NCBI RefSeq assembly: GCF_033958435.1
Contig: NC_134150.1
Location: 34,095,501-34,159,500, forward strand
DNA length: 64,000 bases
Source of the DNA: Carettochelys insculpta
Lineage: Eukaryota > Chordata > Testudines > Carettochelyidae
Reading direction: 5' to 3'
The position numbers were made by a program, and so were the translations under genes. Each line of letters starts with the position of its first letter. The first letter of the stretch is position 1. Of the stretch, positions 1-12,100 are shown piece after piece. The notes under the pieces were generated by a model that was given only the letters and a program-made list of their open reading frames with translations, did no database searches and had not been told where the DNA came from.

Positions 1-2328
1 AGTAAAACAAGTCTTTTGCTTGGCCACAGTGTGCACGTCATCTCAGGGTAGTTTCCCCCATGCTGCTATGACATGGGCTATAGTCCTATTAATCAGTGTA
101 ATTTTGATGCTCGCACTCAGAGCTGGGCGCAGCATCAGCTACATCAATAGGAATTTTTCCATACACTTCTTCAGAGTTTTACGAAGGACAAATCTAGTGC
201 ACTCTCACAAACTGCAGTGAATAATTTACTATTTCTGCTCCTTGAGACAGAAAGTGCTAGAAACCTATTTTGCTCATCTAACCTGTGGATTAGGGATCAC
301 CAGCCCACTGGGGATCTACCAGAGCCCCACCATTTGCTTTCCTCTGCGTCACATGTCTCTCACACATTGGGACACAGAACCCTTTGACTTACCTGTTCCT
401 CTTCTTCCCTCCCAGAGCTGGAATGCTGTGAACAACTGGTTCACAGGGTTGCAGCTCTGGGAAAGAGCAGGAGGAGTAGAGATGGAGCATGAATCTGACA
501 ATCTGCACACTGAAAATGCTCGGAGGGAGGGTGGTAGCATAGGAAGTACAGGGCTCCAGTGCCCCTGTGCAAGAGAGGGACTTGGAGGAGAAGGACAGCC
601 GGGGCATATGCAGGCTGTAGGTTGCCAACCATTGCTTTAGACACCCATATGAACTCTTTAGCAGCGAGATGATCACATGAAATTGGTGGAAATATTATTT
701 GCTATTATTCCAGGAACATTGATCAGTCCCAAACACAATTGGGACAGCATTGGTGTAAGCACCGCACAAACACTGAGACACTGTTCTCACCCTGATAGGC
801 TCTGTCTAAAGAGGCAAGATAGACAAAAAGTGAAAGGGGAAACAGCAAACAGCATTAGTTAAACTCAGCAGTTTTTCTGTAATTCTTCATATATTATCTT
901 ACTATTTTTCTCTCACTCTCACAACTTTACCTGTCCGGGAACTATTTGTAGATTTAAGTCTTTTTCCTTATTTCTTTAGCAGACAAACAAGTAGCAAAAG
1001 AGAAATTTCCTTTTCCCCACTTCTCCTATTTAACACCAACAAATTATTTGCTTCCATGCCTATTGTATGAATTATTTGATGTCCTGAGCAAATTAATTGC
1101 TGAATTTCTCCTTTTCTCATGTATTTAGCTCTAGGCTATGACATTTCTTGTCATAATGCTTTTCTTTTACCTGTTAATCCTTTGCCATCAAAAAATACAC
1201 TGCTCAAACTTTGCTGAGAGCCAAGGAAATCCAGAAACTTTCATTAAGGTTGACATATCCCTAGAACCGATGACCAACTTCTCTCCTATCTTTGACAGGT
1301 GATAAACAGTTGCTACAGCTACCCAGCAGGCTCAAACGCTAATGTACATTGAGCTTGAGTTCAGTTATTCAAATGTCATGAGGAAATGGGTACAAATCAG
1401 GAAATTGTACAATTTGTACGATCTCCCCATAAATGCAGTAGAACATTGCATAAAATGGAACATTCCTCTGGTGGTTGGATTTGTAAGCTCATGGGGGAAG
1501 GTAGTCTGTCATAGTCAGGCCTGAGAATGGTGGGGAGGAGCAAAGGGGCAGTTGCATGCAGGCCCAGCATCTTAAAGGGAGCCTAAGCTCTCAGCCACCT
1601 TGAAACACTGTGCTGCCACTCCACATGCAGTGGGGGCAGCCAGGGTTGACTGTAATAAGCCCTGCTCCTTCCACTTTTGACCATGCCCCTTCCAAGGGTG
1701 GGGATCCCAGCCCCCTCCCACCTTGTCCCTGGGCCTGGGGTGCGATCATAGCTATATTTGGAAATGACACATTTGTACAGCAGAAAGGGCATTTGGTAAC
1801 AAATAATAAATGGTGTGAAAATCCCCAACATCTCCAGTTATTTCAGTTAAGGCATAGTCATTTTATAGAAGTTTCTCTCCACTTCAAGTAAAGATTCATC
1901 CCACTAGGAGCATATTTCACTGGGCTAATTTATGTCTACCAACTATCTACCAGATAAGTATTTACTTTCTGTATTCCAAAGAGATTATATTATTGCCTCT
2001 CCATTCCTTTCTGCTGCGGCTGATGGAGAAGTGTTGCCTCATTCAGTGGGGGCAACAATTTCCAGTCTTTCTGCAACTAAGGGAGTTACCTCTATGCTCA
2101 AAGAAATGACACATGATGCACTTCTATTATCACATCTCTGTATCTGGTCCAGGATGTGACCTGGGTGTGGAACAGTGTAGCTGCATAATATGGGTCCTAG
2201 CTATACCAATACACTTTGGCCTGAAGGGATAATTTTGGAGATGACATATAAGAGAATGGCAGATATAAGCCTTCAATTGTCATCTGTGGTTAGGGAAGAG
2301 TTTTTATGTGTAACACCAAAAGATCCAG
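1..2328. other. AT-rich non-coding DNA, no gene seen
   Basis: Several short open frames occur here (up to about 130 codons), but none has a recognisable domain or a convincing start context, and frames overlap on both strands as expected by chance. No terminal inverted repeat or SINE promoter box was recognised. I read it as unique intergenic or intronic sequence. Confidence 0.6.
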
Positions 2329-2402
2329 ATTACCAGCCCTAGCGAGTGAACCTGCAATCAGAGGGACTAAAGCCCTGTGCTCTACCACATGAGCTAAAGG
2401 CC
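2329..2402 (-). repeat. tRNA-derived SINE head or tRNA pseudogene
   Basis: On the minus strand the sequence has an A-box-like stretch (TAGCTCATGTGGTAGAGC) and a B-box-like GGTTCACTC at about the right spacing for an RNA polymerase III internal promoter. A four-base stem with a seven-base loop stands where an anticodon arm would be. The loop would give TTA, matching a stop codon, and the T-arm does not pair well. It is therefore a tRNA-derived repeat or dead tRNA rather than a functional tRNA. I could not delimit the SINE body. Confidence 0.5.
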
Positions 2403-3360
2403 AATGGGCACTGAGCTAAGGCTGTAGGGCAGAGACTCCACTCACCCGAGTATGAGGTCTCAGTGCCTCTGGGTACTACATATGTATGGTTCAGTACTCT
2501 TCAGACCACGAAAGTTGTGTCTATAAATTTAATAATAGATCAATAGGTTTAAGTAGCCTGTCAGACATTAAGGAGGAGAAGCTAGAAAATAACCCAAGTT
2601 TAACAACCATTGGGTGATGCAGAAAGGAAAAACTGGGTGGGATTTCCTGTGGAATATTCAAGGAACATGCACAATACCAGGCATATGGCCAGCACAATCT
2701 AGGCATATCACCCAAGCATAGGGTAGAGAGGAATTTGCAGTTTGTGCAGAAACATATATTTAATGTTCAGACAAGGAACAGCTTTGGCAGCGGTTGTGGA
2801 TTTGCCAAGCATCCAAAGAAAAGTAGAATGGGAGGGAGGGAATATAAACAGGGTAGCAGAAATCGATCTAGAATTTATTTTGTCCCTTTAGTTATAGACC
2901 AGCACATAAAAAACAATGGCAATTCCAAGCATCACAGTGCCCTCCATCTTGTTCAGATTTCACCCATGAATGAATAACTGGATTTATACCAAACTACCAA
3001 AAATACAACCCTGTAAAATGTTTGAAAAACTGGAATTAGATAAAACGCTTATGAGACAGATTTAGTGGATGTGACTTTCATACAAGTTGATTTGCTAGGA
3101 AAGAAATGTGATTGAAAATATTTGCCCAGAGTTCACAGGGGCTCTCTAGAAACTAGTTATACTCCATGTCCTATGAATAGCTGACTGCATCAGAGCTTCT
3201 CCTTCCTCTCTCTGACATTATTAATGATACTCCACAGGGTTTGGGCTAACCTGGTTAGGTTAATGGTAACCACATTTTGATTTAAAATTTTATTAGTGTG
3301 CTACCCTGAGTATATAAAGTACAGGTATGTACTGAGAGCATGTTTGCAGTGCAAAACAGA
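2403..3360. other. Non-coding DNA, no gene seen
   Basis: AT-rich sequence between the tRNA-like repeat and the Tigger-like element. Only short chance frames are present; no repeat family was recognised. Confidence 0.5.
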
Positions 3361-4076
3361 TACAGTAAAACTACAGTTATCTGATATAATTGAGATCTGA
3401 TAATGGTCAGATACGTGAAAATGTCAGTTAAGCCAGGGTGGGTTGGGGGTCATGGAGGGGAAGGTCGGGTGAGGGAGGCCTCCTGGGCCTCTTCTCAAAC
3501 GATCACAGCCAGCTCCTGGGGGCTGACCTGGGATGGAGTGCCAGCTGCCCCAGGCTGCCTCCCTGGAGCCAGCTCCCTAGCTGTCTGTTGCTGCCAGCCC
3601 CACGGCAGTGAACACTGGCTGGCCAGGGACACTCTGCTGGCTGCCCCAGCTGGCTCCCTAGAGCTGGCTTCCTGGGTGGGCAGCCGCTGCATGCCCTAGA
3701 GTGCAGAGCCCTGGCGGCTGGGGCACGGAGCCACCACAACCGACCCTAGGGCACACAGCTGCCACTGGTCCTAGGGCAGGGAACCCCAGCTGGCCCTGGG
3801 TGGGCCGGCACCATCTCCCCTAGCCAGCTCCCTTGGCAGACAGCCCATGCTGCCCTGAGCGGTCAGCCATTCCCAGGTCATGTGGAGCCCCAGCCGACCC
3901 GGGCAGGGAGCCACTGCTGGCTGCCCAGGGCACGCTGCCAGCTGTAATGTGCTGGGGGAGACTATCTAGCCCCAACAGTTATCAAACATTCAGTTTCATC
4001 CCACACTACCTCGGACGGTGTCAGATAAAATGAAGAGTTGGTTAACCAGAGGTCGGATAACCGGGGTTTGCCTGTA
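3361..4076. mobile_element. Tigger/pogo-like DNA transposon, non-autonomous, GC-rich core
   Basis: The left end TACAGTAAAACTACAGTTAT is matched by the inverted right end (reverse complement begins TACAGGCAAACCCCGGTTAT), so the unit has imperfect terminal inverted repeats that include a TA dinucleotide, as expected for pogo/Tigger elements. The interior (about 3440-3960) is GC-rich and repeats a motif built on CCAGCTCCCT/GGAGCC. Open frames there are low-complexity shadows. No transposase is present, so it would depend on enzyme from elsewhere. Confidence 0.65.
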
Positions 4077-5003
4077 TTTGGATTTGATTCTTGGGAAAAC
4101 AGCTGTGAAGTTTGTTCAGCTTATGCTTCAAGCCACCCTGCCCTGAACACATACACATGCACACAGGGCTAAACTGTGTCTGTGCACGTAGTGAGCATGC
4201 TTTGTGGGGAAAGCGGTGCCCAGCTGTAGTGACAGAGTGGTGGACTGAGGCATTCCGCTCATGCCATATAGACCCTCCCACAGAAGAGCAAGGAAGAGGT
4301 GGAACTCTGGTTTTTCATTACACATTTTTAAATGGTTAAGCTTGTGCTTCTCCCATTCCGGTGCACCTGTTGCCAGAGGCTTGCAGGCTGTAGCCAAATT
4401 GTTATTGCAGCTAGACACACCTTCCTGGGGCTGTAGTCCATGGTGAGCCAGGCCATTTCCCAACTCCTTGCCCTCAAGGGAGGACCAGAGCAATAATCCA
4501 ATCTTAGTCAATCACATTTATTTTCTCTGGCCTCTGTGCAGAGATAGAACTGTCATCTCAAGCACCAGCAGAACGTATTTATTATCTTTTCTGTTAGTGT
4601 TCCCCAGTCAGTGCTATACACAGCCCAGGCTGCACCTTGGAAGCACCACTTTGTACGTCCAGTATTTGCTGAGCCACTGGCAGGTGTGCTTGCTTAAAAG
4701 CTAGGACAAAACACTGTTAATAAAGTGATTACCAGCTATAAGCATCACGAAGGATATATCCGCCCTGCCGCTGCTCTTATGACAACCTATGTCTCTTTGA
4801 ACATAATGCAGTTTACTTTACATCTATTACCTTCTGATGGTCTCCCTAATCAATTGGCAGACCAATCTGTGATGGTCCTTAGCTGACTCTCTCCTAGGTG
4901 ACAGTTTTACCATTCCAGTTTGATGGCAATGCCTCTGACCCAGTAAGAATTCTCAGCAAGTATATTGACAGTGAAAAACCACTGATGCTACAGAAGTACT
5001 AGC
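4077..5003. other. Non-coding DNA, no gene seen
   Basis: Mixed-composition sequence. Open frames of 60-127 codons overlap on both strands with no recognisable domain. No repeat boundaries were identified. Confidence 0.5.
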
Positions 5004-5031
5004 ACAGGCTGAACCTCTCTAGGCCACCACT

Positions 5032-5045
5032 CATCCAGCAACATC
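5032..5045. repeat. Left target-site duplication of the LINE
   Basis: CATCCAGCAACATC here is repeated exactly at 10053-10066. The pair brackets the non-LTR retrotransposon and fixes both of its ends. Confidence 0.9.
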
Positions 5046-5156
5046 AGGCTGTGTGCCGATTGGCTGAGCGGTCATCAGAGGGAGGGGCTCTCTCAGGTAG
5101 GCCAGAGCTCTAAAGCCCTGCTGGTGAGTGACCAGGGAGCTTGTGACCCGGGGGTT

Positions 5157-5891
5157 GCGAACAGGGTGGTTGCTAACAGGAGGGAGTTTTGAGAGGGGAG
5201 TTCAAAGGGGGAGCTTAGAGGGAGCTAAGGGACCCGCTGCAGCATGAGGAGCTGGGGGGCGAGATCAAGGGATGTCAGTGGTGGCAAGTGGTTTGGGGGC
5301 ATCTGGTATGGCTGTGAGGATGGCAGCACCCACAGAGGCTGCTTGCAGCGTGCTGGCTCAGATTGCATGGCTTCCAGGCCCAGTCCTGCGCTCCCTGTAT
5401 GTATGCACCGCACCAGATCTGTGGGGCTCCAGGGACACCTGTAGCCAGATGAAGAGTTAGTAGCTTTGGGTGGGGCTCAGGGTGCAGCTGAGCAGCAAAC
5501 AGGGGCAGCAGCTAACAGAGAAGGGAGTTTGCCTCTGGGCAAAGCGTCCTAGAGGAGCTTGGGTGAGTGTGGGATTTGGGGGGCTGTGTGGTGAGCTGGT
5601 GGGTGAATGTCTGTCTGTCTGTGCAGCTATGTTACTTTGCAGAGAAGGGCAGTTTGATCAGCTGCCTGTGTGCCTGAGTTTGTGTGGTGCAGAGAGGAGC
5701 AGTTTGCAAGGTGTGAATTGGGGGAGTTTCCTGCCAGGTGAGCCTTCAAGGGCTGATTAGCCTGGAGGCAAGGCTTTGAGCCAGGCGTAACCAGCTAGCA
5801 GCTCTCCCTGTAAGAAGGGAGCTCTCAGCGAACACTGTGAGCAGCGAACAGGGGGCAGCAGCTAACAGGGAAGGGAGTTTGTCTCTGGGAG
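5157..5891 (+). promoter_or_regulatory. Spaced repeats in the LINE 5' UTR
   Basis: A motif of the form GCGAACAGGG...GCTAACAGG..GGGAGTTT occurs three times, near 5157, 5496 and 5844, about 340-350 bases apart. The last two copies agree over about 50 bases. Repeated 5' modules are a known feature of internal promoters in some LINEs. A promoter role here is an inference; no initiator was identified. Confidence 0.45.
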
Positions 5892-6766
5892 TTCGCCGAG
5901 GGAGGAGCCCCGTGTTTGTTGTCCTGTTCAGGTATGGTGTTCCACTTGTGCCCTGCAAGGTAGCACTATCAAGAAAAGCAGTCTCTGAAGAGAAGAGCCT
6001 GAAGAGCAATGGGGGAAAGTGGACCTGGGGGCGCTGAGAGCAGCTGAGGGGAGAGGGGCCAGTGCAGTGAGGAGGGCGGACATGGGAGCAGATGGGAGTA
6101 GTGGGTTGGGGAGGGTCCTATGGTGATGGTAGCTGGGGGTGGGGGGCGAAAGGTAGGGAGGAAGGTCCCAGGGATATGAGGTCATTGCTCCACAGGGAGC
6201 TATGGTGACTCGTGGTGACAGGGAGGTATGAAGTAGTGGGATCCTTAACCACATTCTCCACACCCCACTGCCTTGTGGGTTATCCTGGGAAGGAGCAAGG
6301 CTAAGGGAGTAAACCCTGACAGAAAATCCGGAGTGGAGTCCGAAGGCGGTTCGGTGTCAACTTCTGGCACTGTCCCGGCAACTCCTGCAGCTGAGCTGGT
6401 ACCAGATGTGGAGATTATCCTCTCCTTTGGACTATATCAGTAAAGCTAAGAGGGGGACACTCGTGTCTGGGCAGCCCAGAGTCTCCATAGTAAGTGCCCA
6501 GGCTCGCGCCCGGAGAGGTACTCCGGCATCGCTGAACAGCATTGCGTCAACATGGGAGGCAACAGATACCGGTTATAAGCTCTTGCTCGATTGGCGTAGA
6601 GAACGAGCGCCAGGGGTTGCCTTCGACCGTGGGAGAGATCCTCGCATCTCACTGGACAGTCACCGCCCTCCTCAAGCTGGGCAGCCCCCAGCCAATAGGG
6701 TACTGTCCCGCCACAGTTCACCTGCCTCACTGGGTGCGTGAGGCTGAAGGTTCCCAAACCTGACAA

Positions 6767-9700
6767 GTGACTGAAATTTGGGCACCAGGCAAACCAATAA
6801 GAAAATCAACAAGAAATGAGAAACATCAACAATTCAAGCTTGCTTGCTGGAATGTGCGGACCATGCTGACCGGCTTGACTGAATATCTTCAGGCCATAAG
6901 TGACACCCGAAAGACCGCTGTCATCAATGAGGAACTGAAGAGGCTCTGAGTTGATATTGCTGCACTGCAAGAGACGTGACTCGCAGATTCGGGATCTCTA
7001 AAGGAAAAGGACTACACCTTTTTCTGGCAGGGTAAAGCCCAAGAAGAACCCAGAGAGCATGGTGTTGGCTTTGCTGTCAGAAACACCCTTCTACAAATGG
7101 TGGATTTAGTCACGGGCGGATCAGAAAGACTTCTTCGGACCACACTTCAAACTTGCGTCAGTCCCGTCCACCTGATCAGCGCTTATGCTCCAACCATGTA
7201 CACCACACCAGAAGCAAAAGACAAGTTCTATGACGTGCTTAGTGCTGCTGTAGCGCAAATCCCTGTTCGTGAACAACTGTACATCTTGGGTGACTTCAAT
7301 GCAAGAGTTGGAGCTGATTGGGCCTCATGGCCTTCCTGCCTAGGACACTTCGGTGTGGGAAAAATGAATGACAATGGGCAGCGTCTCCTTGAACTGTGTA
7401 TGTACCACAATCTGTGCATCGCAAACACATTCTTCCAAATGAAGCCCCAGCACAGAGTGTCATGGAGACACCCACGCTCGAAGCACTGGCATCAACTAGA
7501 CGTGGTCATCACTAGGCGTAATAACCTCAAAAACGTCCTTCTGACATGCAGCTATCATAGTGCTGACTGTGATACAGATCACTCGTTAGTTTGCTCCAAG
7601 CTCAAGCTGAGACCCAAGAAGCTGTACCGCTCTAAACCTGCTGGAAGACCCCGCATTGATGCCAGAAAGACAGCAAACTCAGCGAAAGCTGAAAAGTTCA
7701 GAGAGACCCTCCAGGAAAATCTGCGCAGCGGCCCTGGGGGCGCCGATGTGACATTCAGATGGCAACATCTGAGGGATACAGTTTACAACACGGCCTTGTT
7801 GGTGTTTGGAAGAAGAGCTAGAAACATGAACGACTGGTTCGAAGCTAACTCCGATGAGATGATTCCAGTCATTGAAAAGGAGCATGCTGCACTCCTGGAG
7901 TACAAACGCTCACCAAGCCAGAGTACCCAGCAAGCACTTAGAGCAGACAGAAGAACAGTACAGCAGACAGCCAGGTGCTGTGCCAACAACCACTGGCTCC
8001 AGCTGTGCAGCAGCATCCAGACCTGTGCTGACTTTGGTAATCTCAGAGGAATGTACGAGGGTATGAAGAAGGCATTAGGACCCACCCAGAACAAGATGGC
8101 ACCTCTGAAATCCAAATCTGGTGAAATCATCGCTGACAAAGCCAAGCAGATGGAGCGCTGGGTTGAGCACTACTCCGAGCTGTACTCACACGAGAACGTT
8201 GTGGTTCATGCAGCCCTCGATGCCGTCGAGCTCCTACCAGTAATGGACGAACTGGATCAGGAACCGACTGTGGATGGACTGAAGAGAGCCATCGACAGTG
8301 TTGCAGCAGGAAAGGCCCCTGGCCAGGATGGTATACCACCAGAGGTAATCAAGTGTGCTGCGGACACACTCCTGGAACTCCAACATGAGCTACTGTGCCT
8401 GTGCTGGAAAGAGGGTGAGGGTCCACAGGATATGCACGATGCTAACATTGTAACATTGTATAAGAACAAAGGAGACGGAAGCGACTGCAACAACTACCGT
8501 GGAATCTCCCTCCTAAGCATCACTGGTAAACTGTTAGCTTGCGTCATCCTTGGCAAACTCCAGAAGATTGCTGAGAGGGTGTACCCCGAATCGCAGTGTG
8601 GATTCCGCGCAGAGAGGTCTACCGTTGACATGGTCTTCTCTCTAAGGCAGCTGCAGGAGAAATGCAGGGAGAAGAGGAAACCACTCTACATAGCCTTCAT
8701 TGACCTGACCAATTCCTTTGACTTGGTCAGCAGGGATGGTCTGTTCAGACTGCTCCACAAGATAGGCTGTCCTCCACAGTTACTCAAGATGATCCAGTCG
8801 TTCCACGAAGACATGAGAGGAACCATCCAATATGACAGCGCTTTATCGGATGCTTTCAGAATCAGGAGCGGCGTCAAACAAGGATGCGTGCTTGCTCCAA
8901 CATTGTTCGGGATCTTCTTCGCACTCCTCCTGAAGCATGCCTTTGGATCTTTAACAGAGGGTATCTTGTTGCACACAAGATCTGATGGGAAAATGTTTAA
9001 TCTTGCAAGGCTGAAAGCTAAGTCTAAGGTGCGGGAAGTCCTCATCAGAGACATGCTGTTCGCAGACGATGCTGCTGTAGTGTCTCACACAGAAGACCAG
9101 CTTCAAAAACTGCTGGATCAGTTCTCCAAAGCGTGCAAGGACTTTGGGCTTGCCATCAGCCTAAAGAAGACAAACGTACTTGGTCAGGATGTTGCTGAAT
9201 CCCCATCAATCAGCATTGACAACTATACGTTAGAGGTCGTCCACGAGTTCGTTTACCTCGGGTCCACCATCACTGACACACTGTCGTTGGACACTGAGCT
9301 AAATAGGAGGATCGGGAAAGCGGCCACAACTCTGTCCAGACTCAGCAAGAGAGTGTGGAATAACAACAAGCTGTACACTCACACCAAAATGCAAGTCTAC
9401 AGAGCCTGCATCCTCAACGCCCTCCTTTATGGCAGCGAGACTTGGACCCTGTATGCCCTCCAGGAAAAGAGGCTGAACGTCTTCCACTTGCGCTGCCTCA
9501 GGCGCATCCTTGGAATATCATGGAAGGACAGAGTGACCAACACCGCCGTCCTCCAGCAAGCTGGAATCCCAACCATGCACACCCTCCTCAGGCAGCGTTG
9601 GCTCTGCTGGCTTGGCCACGTCCACAGGATGAATGATGGAAGGATTCCAAAAGACATCCTGTATGGTGAGCTAGCCTCTGGCAAAAGACCTCCCGGACGC

Positions 9701-9982
9701 CCCCAGTTGCGCTACAAAGATGTCTGCAAGAGAGACCTCAGAGAGGTAGACATCGAGCTGGACAACTGGCAAGAACTAGCAAACGACCGCGGAAGATGGA
9801 GGCAGGGGTTACACAAGGGCCTTCAGAAGGGCGAGATGAGGATCAGACAGCTAGCAGAAGAGAAGCGAGCTCACAGAAAGCACAGTAAGGACCTGCCAGA
9901 CACCCATTACACATGCAACAGATGCAGCAAGGACTGTCACTCTCGTGTGGGTCTTCATAGTCACAGTAGACGCTGTAAATGA
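6767..9982 (+). pseudogene. LINE polyprotein (endonuclease / reverse transcriptase), two stops
   Basis: The frame runs from about 6767 (a GTG preceded by an in-frame TGA, so the true start is uncertain) to the stop at 9980-9982. TGA stops at 6947-6949 and 6977-6979 interrupt it; from 7097 it is open for 961 codons. Before the breaks one sees the endonuclease motif around CWNVRTM and ALQET. After them come GDFNARVG (about residue 65 of the 961), SKHWHQLD and TDHSLV of the APE endonuclease. The reverse transcriptase has YRGISLLS, FIDLTNSFD (about 532), SGVKQGCVLAP (about 590) and the catalytic FADD (about 655). The C terminus has a CNRC...H...C zinc-finger-like segment (about 939-960). The protein would nick target DNA and prime reverse transcription in the nucleus. 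Both stops could be CGA-to-TGA changes. The RT half looks intact. Confidence 0.9.
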
Positions 9983-10052
9983 AGTCCTCAATTTAAACTA
10001 TAAAGGGCGCAATCCATAGTCTATGCAGACTGAAGGATGCCTACTACTACTA

Positions 10053-10066
10053 CATCCAGCAACATC
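10053..10066. repeat. Right target-site duplication of the LINE
   Basis: This is the exact second copy of the 14-mer at 5032-5045. It directly follows the CTA-rich LINE tail. Confidence 0.9.
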
Positions 10067-10355
10067 CATAATCCAGCATAATTTTAGTTAGGCAGATGAC
10101 CACTTATCATGGCTGTGGTGAAGCTTCCCGTTGACCCACAAAATGTGTTTACTGTCACCAATCCTGGCTCTCAGTGTTCTGTGCTGTTATTTAGTTGTAC
10201 TTTACCCATGCATGTCTTCTAGGGAGCCCAGTAAGATGTGGAGGTGTTAGTAATGCTGCTAGATAACATTGCCCTCTAATGGTCTGGCAAATTTGCTCAT
10301 TCTGCATCAGTCAAGTCTCAAGGGTACCACACTGGAGAATTTTTCCAACCCACTG

Positions 10356-11115
10356 TTGACCATGGAGGACTTTTCAGCTCTGTAAATATGAGCTTCTTGT
10401 GCTCCTTAAATCTTACCTGAGCTAGCAGGGGAAAGTGAGGTCACTCAGATATGCTATGTCAATTCTTAGCCAATGATGCAATCCCAGATAAAATAATCCA
10501 GAACCACAGAGTTCACACAAATTGAGGGCTAAACAAAACCCAAAGCTGTGGCAGTGAATCTCAGAGCCCAGGTCAACTGAAGCTTTATTCCTCGTGGGCC
10601 TGACCTCTACAGCTATCAGCTGATCTCTTCAAACTGTAATTAACTAATAAAATGGCTCTCTAATCTCCAAGCTGCCTAGAGCACATTGTACTCCATGGAC
10701 AGTGGCTGAAACATTTACTGTTTTACTACTAGTTTAACTCATTGAATACAATCAGTTATCAGGAATGCTACCTGTAAAATAACCGTGTTGACAACAAGAC
10801 CAAAGTCCCAGATCAGGATATTTAACAAATATTAACCACTTCAGCCCACTTCACTATTATTTCAATTTCACTTACAGCCTGCCTAGTAATTCACAACAGG
10901 CTGCACATTCTCAGAGAAGCAAGCTTAGCTCACCTCCTATTGGACCAAGGAAGAGGAAACACTCTTCTGTCTCCCCTGTGTGGTTGATTATTTCCAGCCC
11001 ATTGGACAGATTATATTTTAAATGTTATGCTTGCTGAGCCAAGGACCATGTCTCCACTACTAGCTTTGGAGTATCTAGCACATGGTAGATGCTTTGGATA
11101 ACAAATAATTGATCT
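10356..11115. other. Non-coding DNA, no gene seen
   Basis: AT-rich, with no recognised repeat or domain-bearing frame. Confidence 0.5.
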
Positions 11116-11228
11116 AGGTGGGTAGCTGTGTTGGTCTGTAGCTTCACAAATCACAAGCAGCCCTGTTGCACCTTCAAGGCTAACTAATTTATTTATAAGG
11201 TAATGAGCTTTCATGGGTAAGACCCACT
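11116..11228 (-). repeat. Penelope-like retroelement tail fragment
   Basis: The sequence TAGCTGTGTTGGTCTGTAG, then AAGGCTAACTAATTTATT, then GAGCTTTCATGGGTAAGACC has the same order of blocks as the copies near 28.7, 38.0, 49.2 and 59.1 kb. The hammerhead-like core has decayed here: the CTGATGA block is lost while GAAA-GCT remains on the minus strand. The family assignment to Penelope-like elements is an inference. Confidence 0.5.
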
Positions 11229-12100
11229 GAATCAAACAATAATTGGTCATTTATAATTATCAGATTTGCCTATAACTAGATGTTTGCATGTATACGAGTG
11301 CCCAGTTCATGCCATCAGTCACAGACTTGCACATGCAGTAGGCCTTATTTTCCTTAAGCCTCAGATTTCGCTCCAATAAAATGAGGGTTTACATTTACCT
11401 TTGAAAAGCACTTTCAGATCCTTGGGTGAAAGACCAGATATAAATACAATTATTACTTGTTTCTGTCTGAGGGTCCAAATAGGTCAGAAACTGGTGTTCA
11501 TAATCAAACATATGAATTGAGTAATAAATTAGCATAGTCTTTGTTAGAGGAACATTATGCACAATGTGTTATATTCTGAGTAGCAGCATTTCACATTGCA
11601 GAAATCTGTCAGGATTTGCACACATCCAGAAAATAGAATCATATATTTTCACAAAGCAATTAGAGTTTTGTGAGATCCCTTTAGAGCACCGAGAGCAAAG
11701 GACAAGGAGATATTGCTTTTTAGTTTTTCTTTTCCTCTTTGCATTTATGATTGTTGTGGCACCCTCTCTGGTACTTAGACACCAGACTGTGCCTAGTGCC
11801 CAGGGTAATTGTGTTGATCTTCTTTTCCTAGTGTTGCACCAAGACCAAGTAACCAGGGGGGACTAGATGCCTCAGTAACATTCAAGAGTTCTTCAGCCAG
11901 ATAAGCCTGTTACCTCTCCCCTCCCACAGCCCCTCAAAGAATATCTTGTTTGGTTTCCCCCAAGCTCCTTGTCAGGTTCCCTCGGATCATGACTGACACC
12001 AATAATGGTAGAGCTATGGAGTTTAGAAGCAATGGACAGAAGTCTCTAAGTGCTAGGTTCCCAAACAAAGGAGAGAATTCTTTTTGAAGTAGGTGGTGTA
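11229..12100. other. Non-coding DNA, no gene seen
   Basis: AT-rich unique-looking sequence. A 100-codon chance frame at 11564-11866 has no recognisable features. Confidence 0.5.

Larger units (their letters stand above)
5046..10052 (+). mobile_element. Near full-length APE-type non-LTR retrotransposon
   Basis: This is a 5007-bp insertion bounded by a perfect 14-bp direct repeat. It has a long GC-rich 5' region (5046 to about 6760), a main frame for endonuclease plus reverse transcriptase (6767-9982), and a short 3' UTR ending in a CTA-type microsatellite tail (about 10041-10052). The presence of the 5' region and the exact flanking duplication show it is not severely 5' truncated. The endonuclease resembles proteins often labelled craniofacial development protein 2-like in animal gene sets. 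I do not assign a clade (RTE-like, CR1/L2-like and I-like groups are candidates). It is a single genomic copy with two nonsense codons, so this copy is probably inactive. Confidence 0.85.
5004..10355 (-). mobile_element. Tigger-like MITE split by a LINE insertion
   Basis: The left piece (5004-5045) starts ACAGGCTGAACCTCTCTAG. The right piece (10067-10355) continues the same family: it matches the reverse complement of the intact copy at 44691-45019 along its whole length, including the segment TTCTGTGCTGTTATTTA. The two pieces join seamlessly once the LINE and one 14-base duplication are removed. There is no coding capacity of its own. The element is older than the LINE that interrupts it. 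Confidence 0.8.

Noticed and set aside
242..640. 132-codon frame as a gene
   Set aside because: No domain, overlapping frames on the other strand, and no splice or promoter context.
2329..2402. Functional tRNA gene
   Set aside because: The putative anticodon would match a stop codon and the T-arm does not pair; a SINE head is more likely.
7097..9982. Host craniofacial development protein-like gene
   Set aside because: The endonuclease-RT layout, flanking duplication and microsatellite tail show a LINE.
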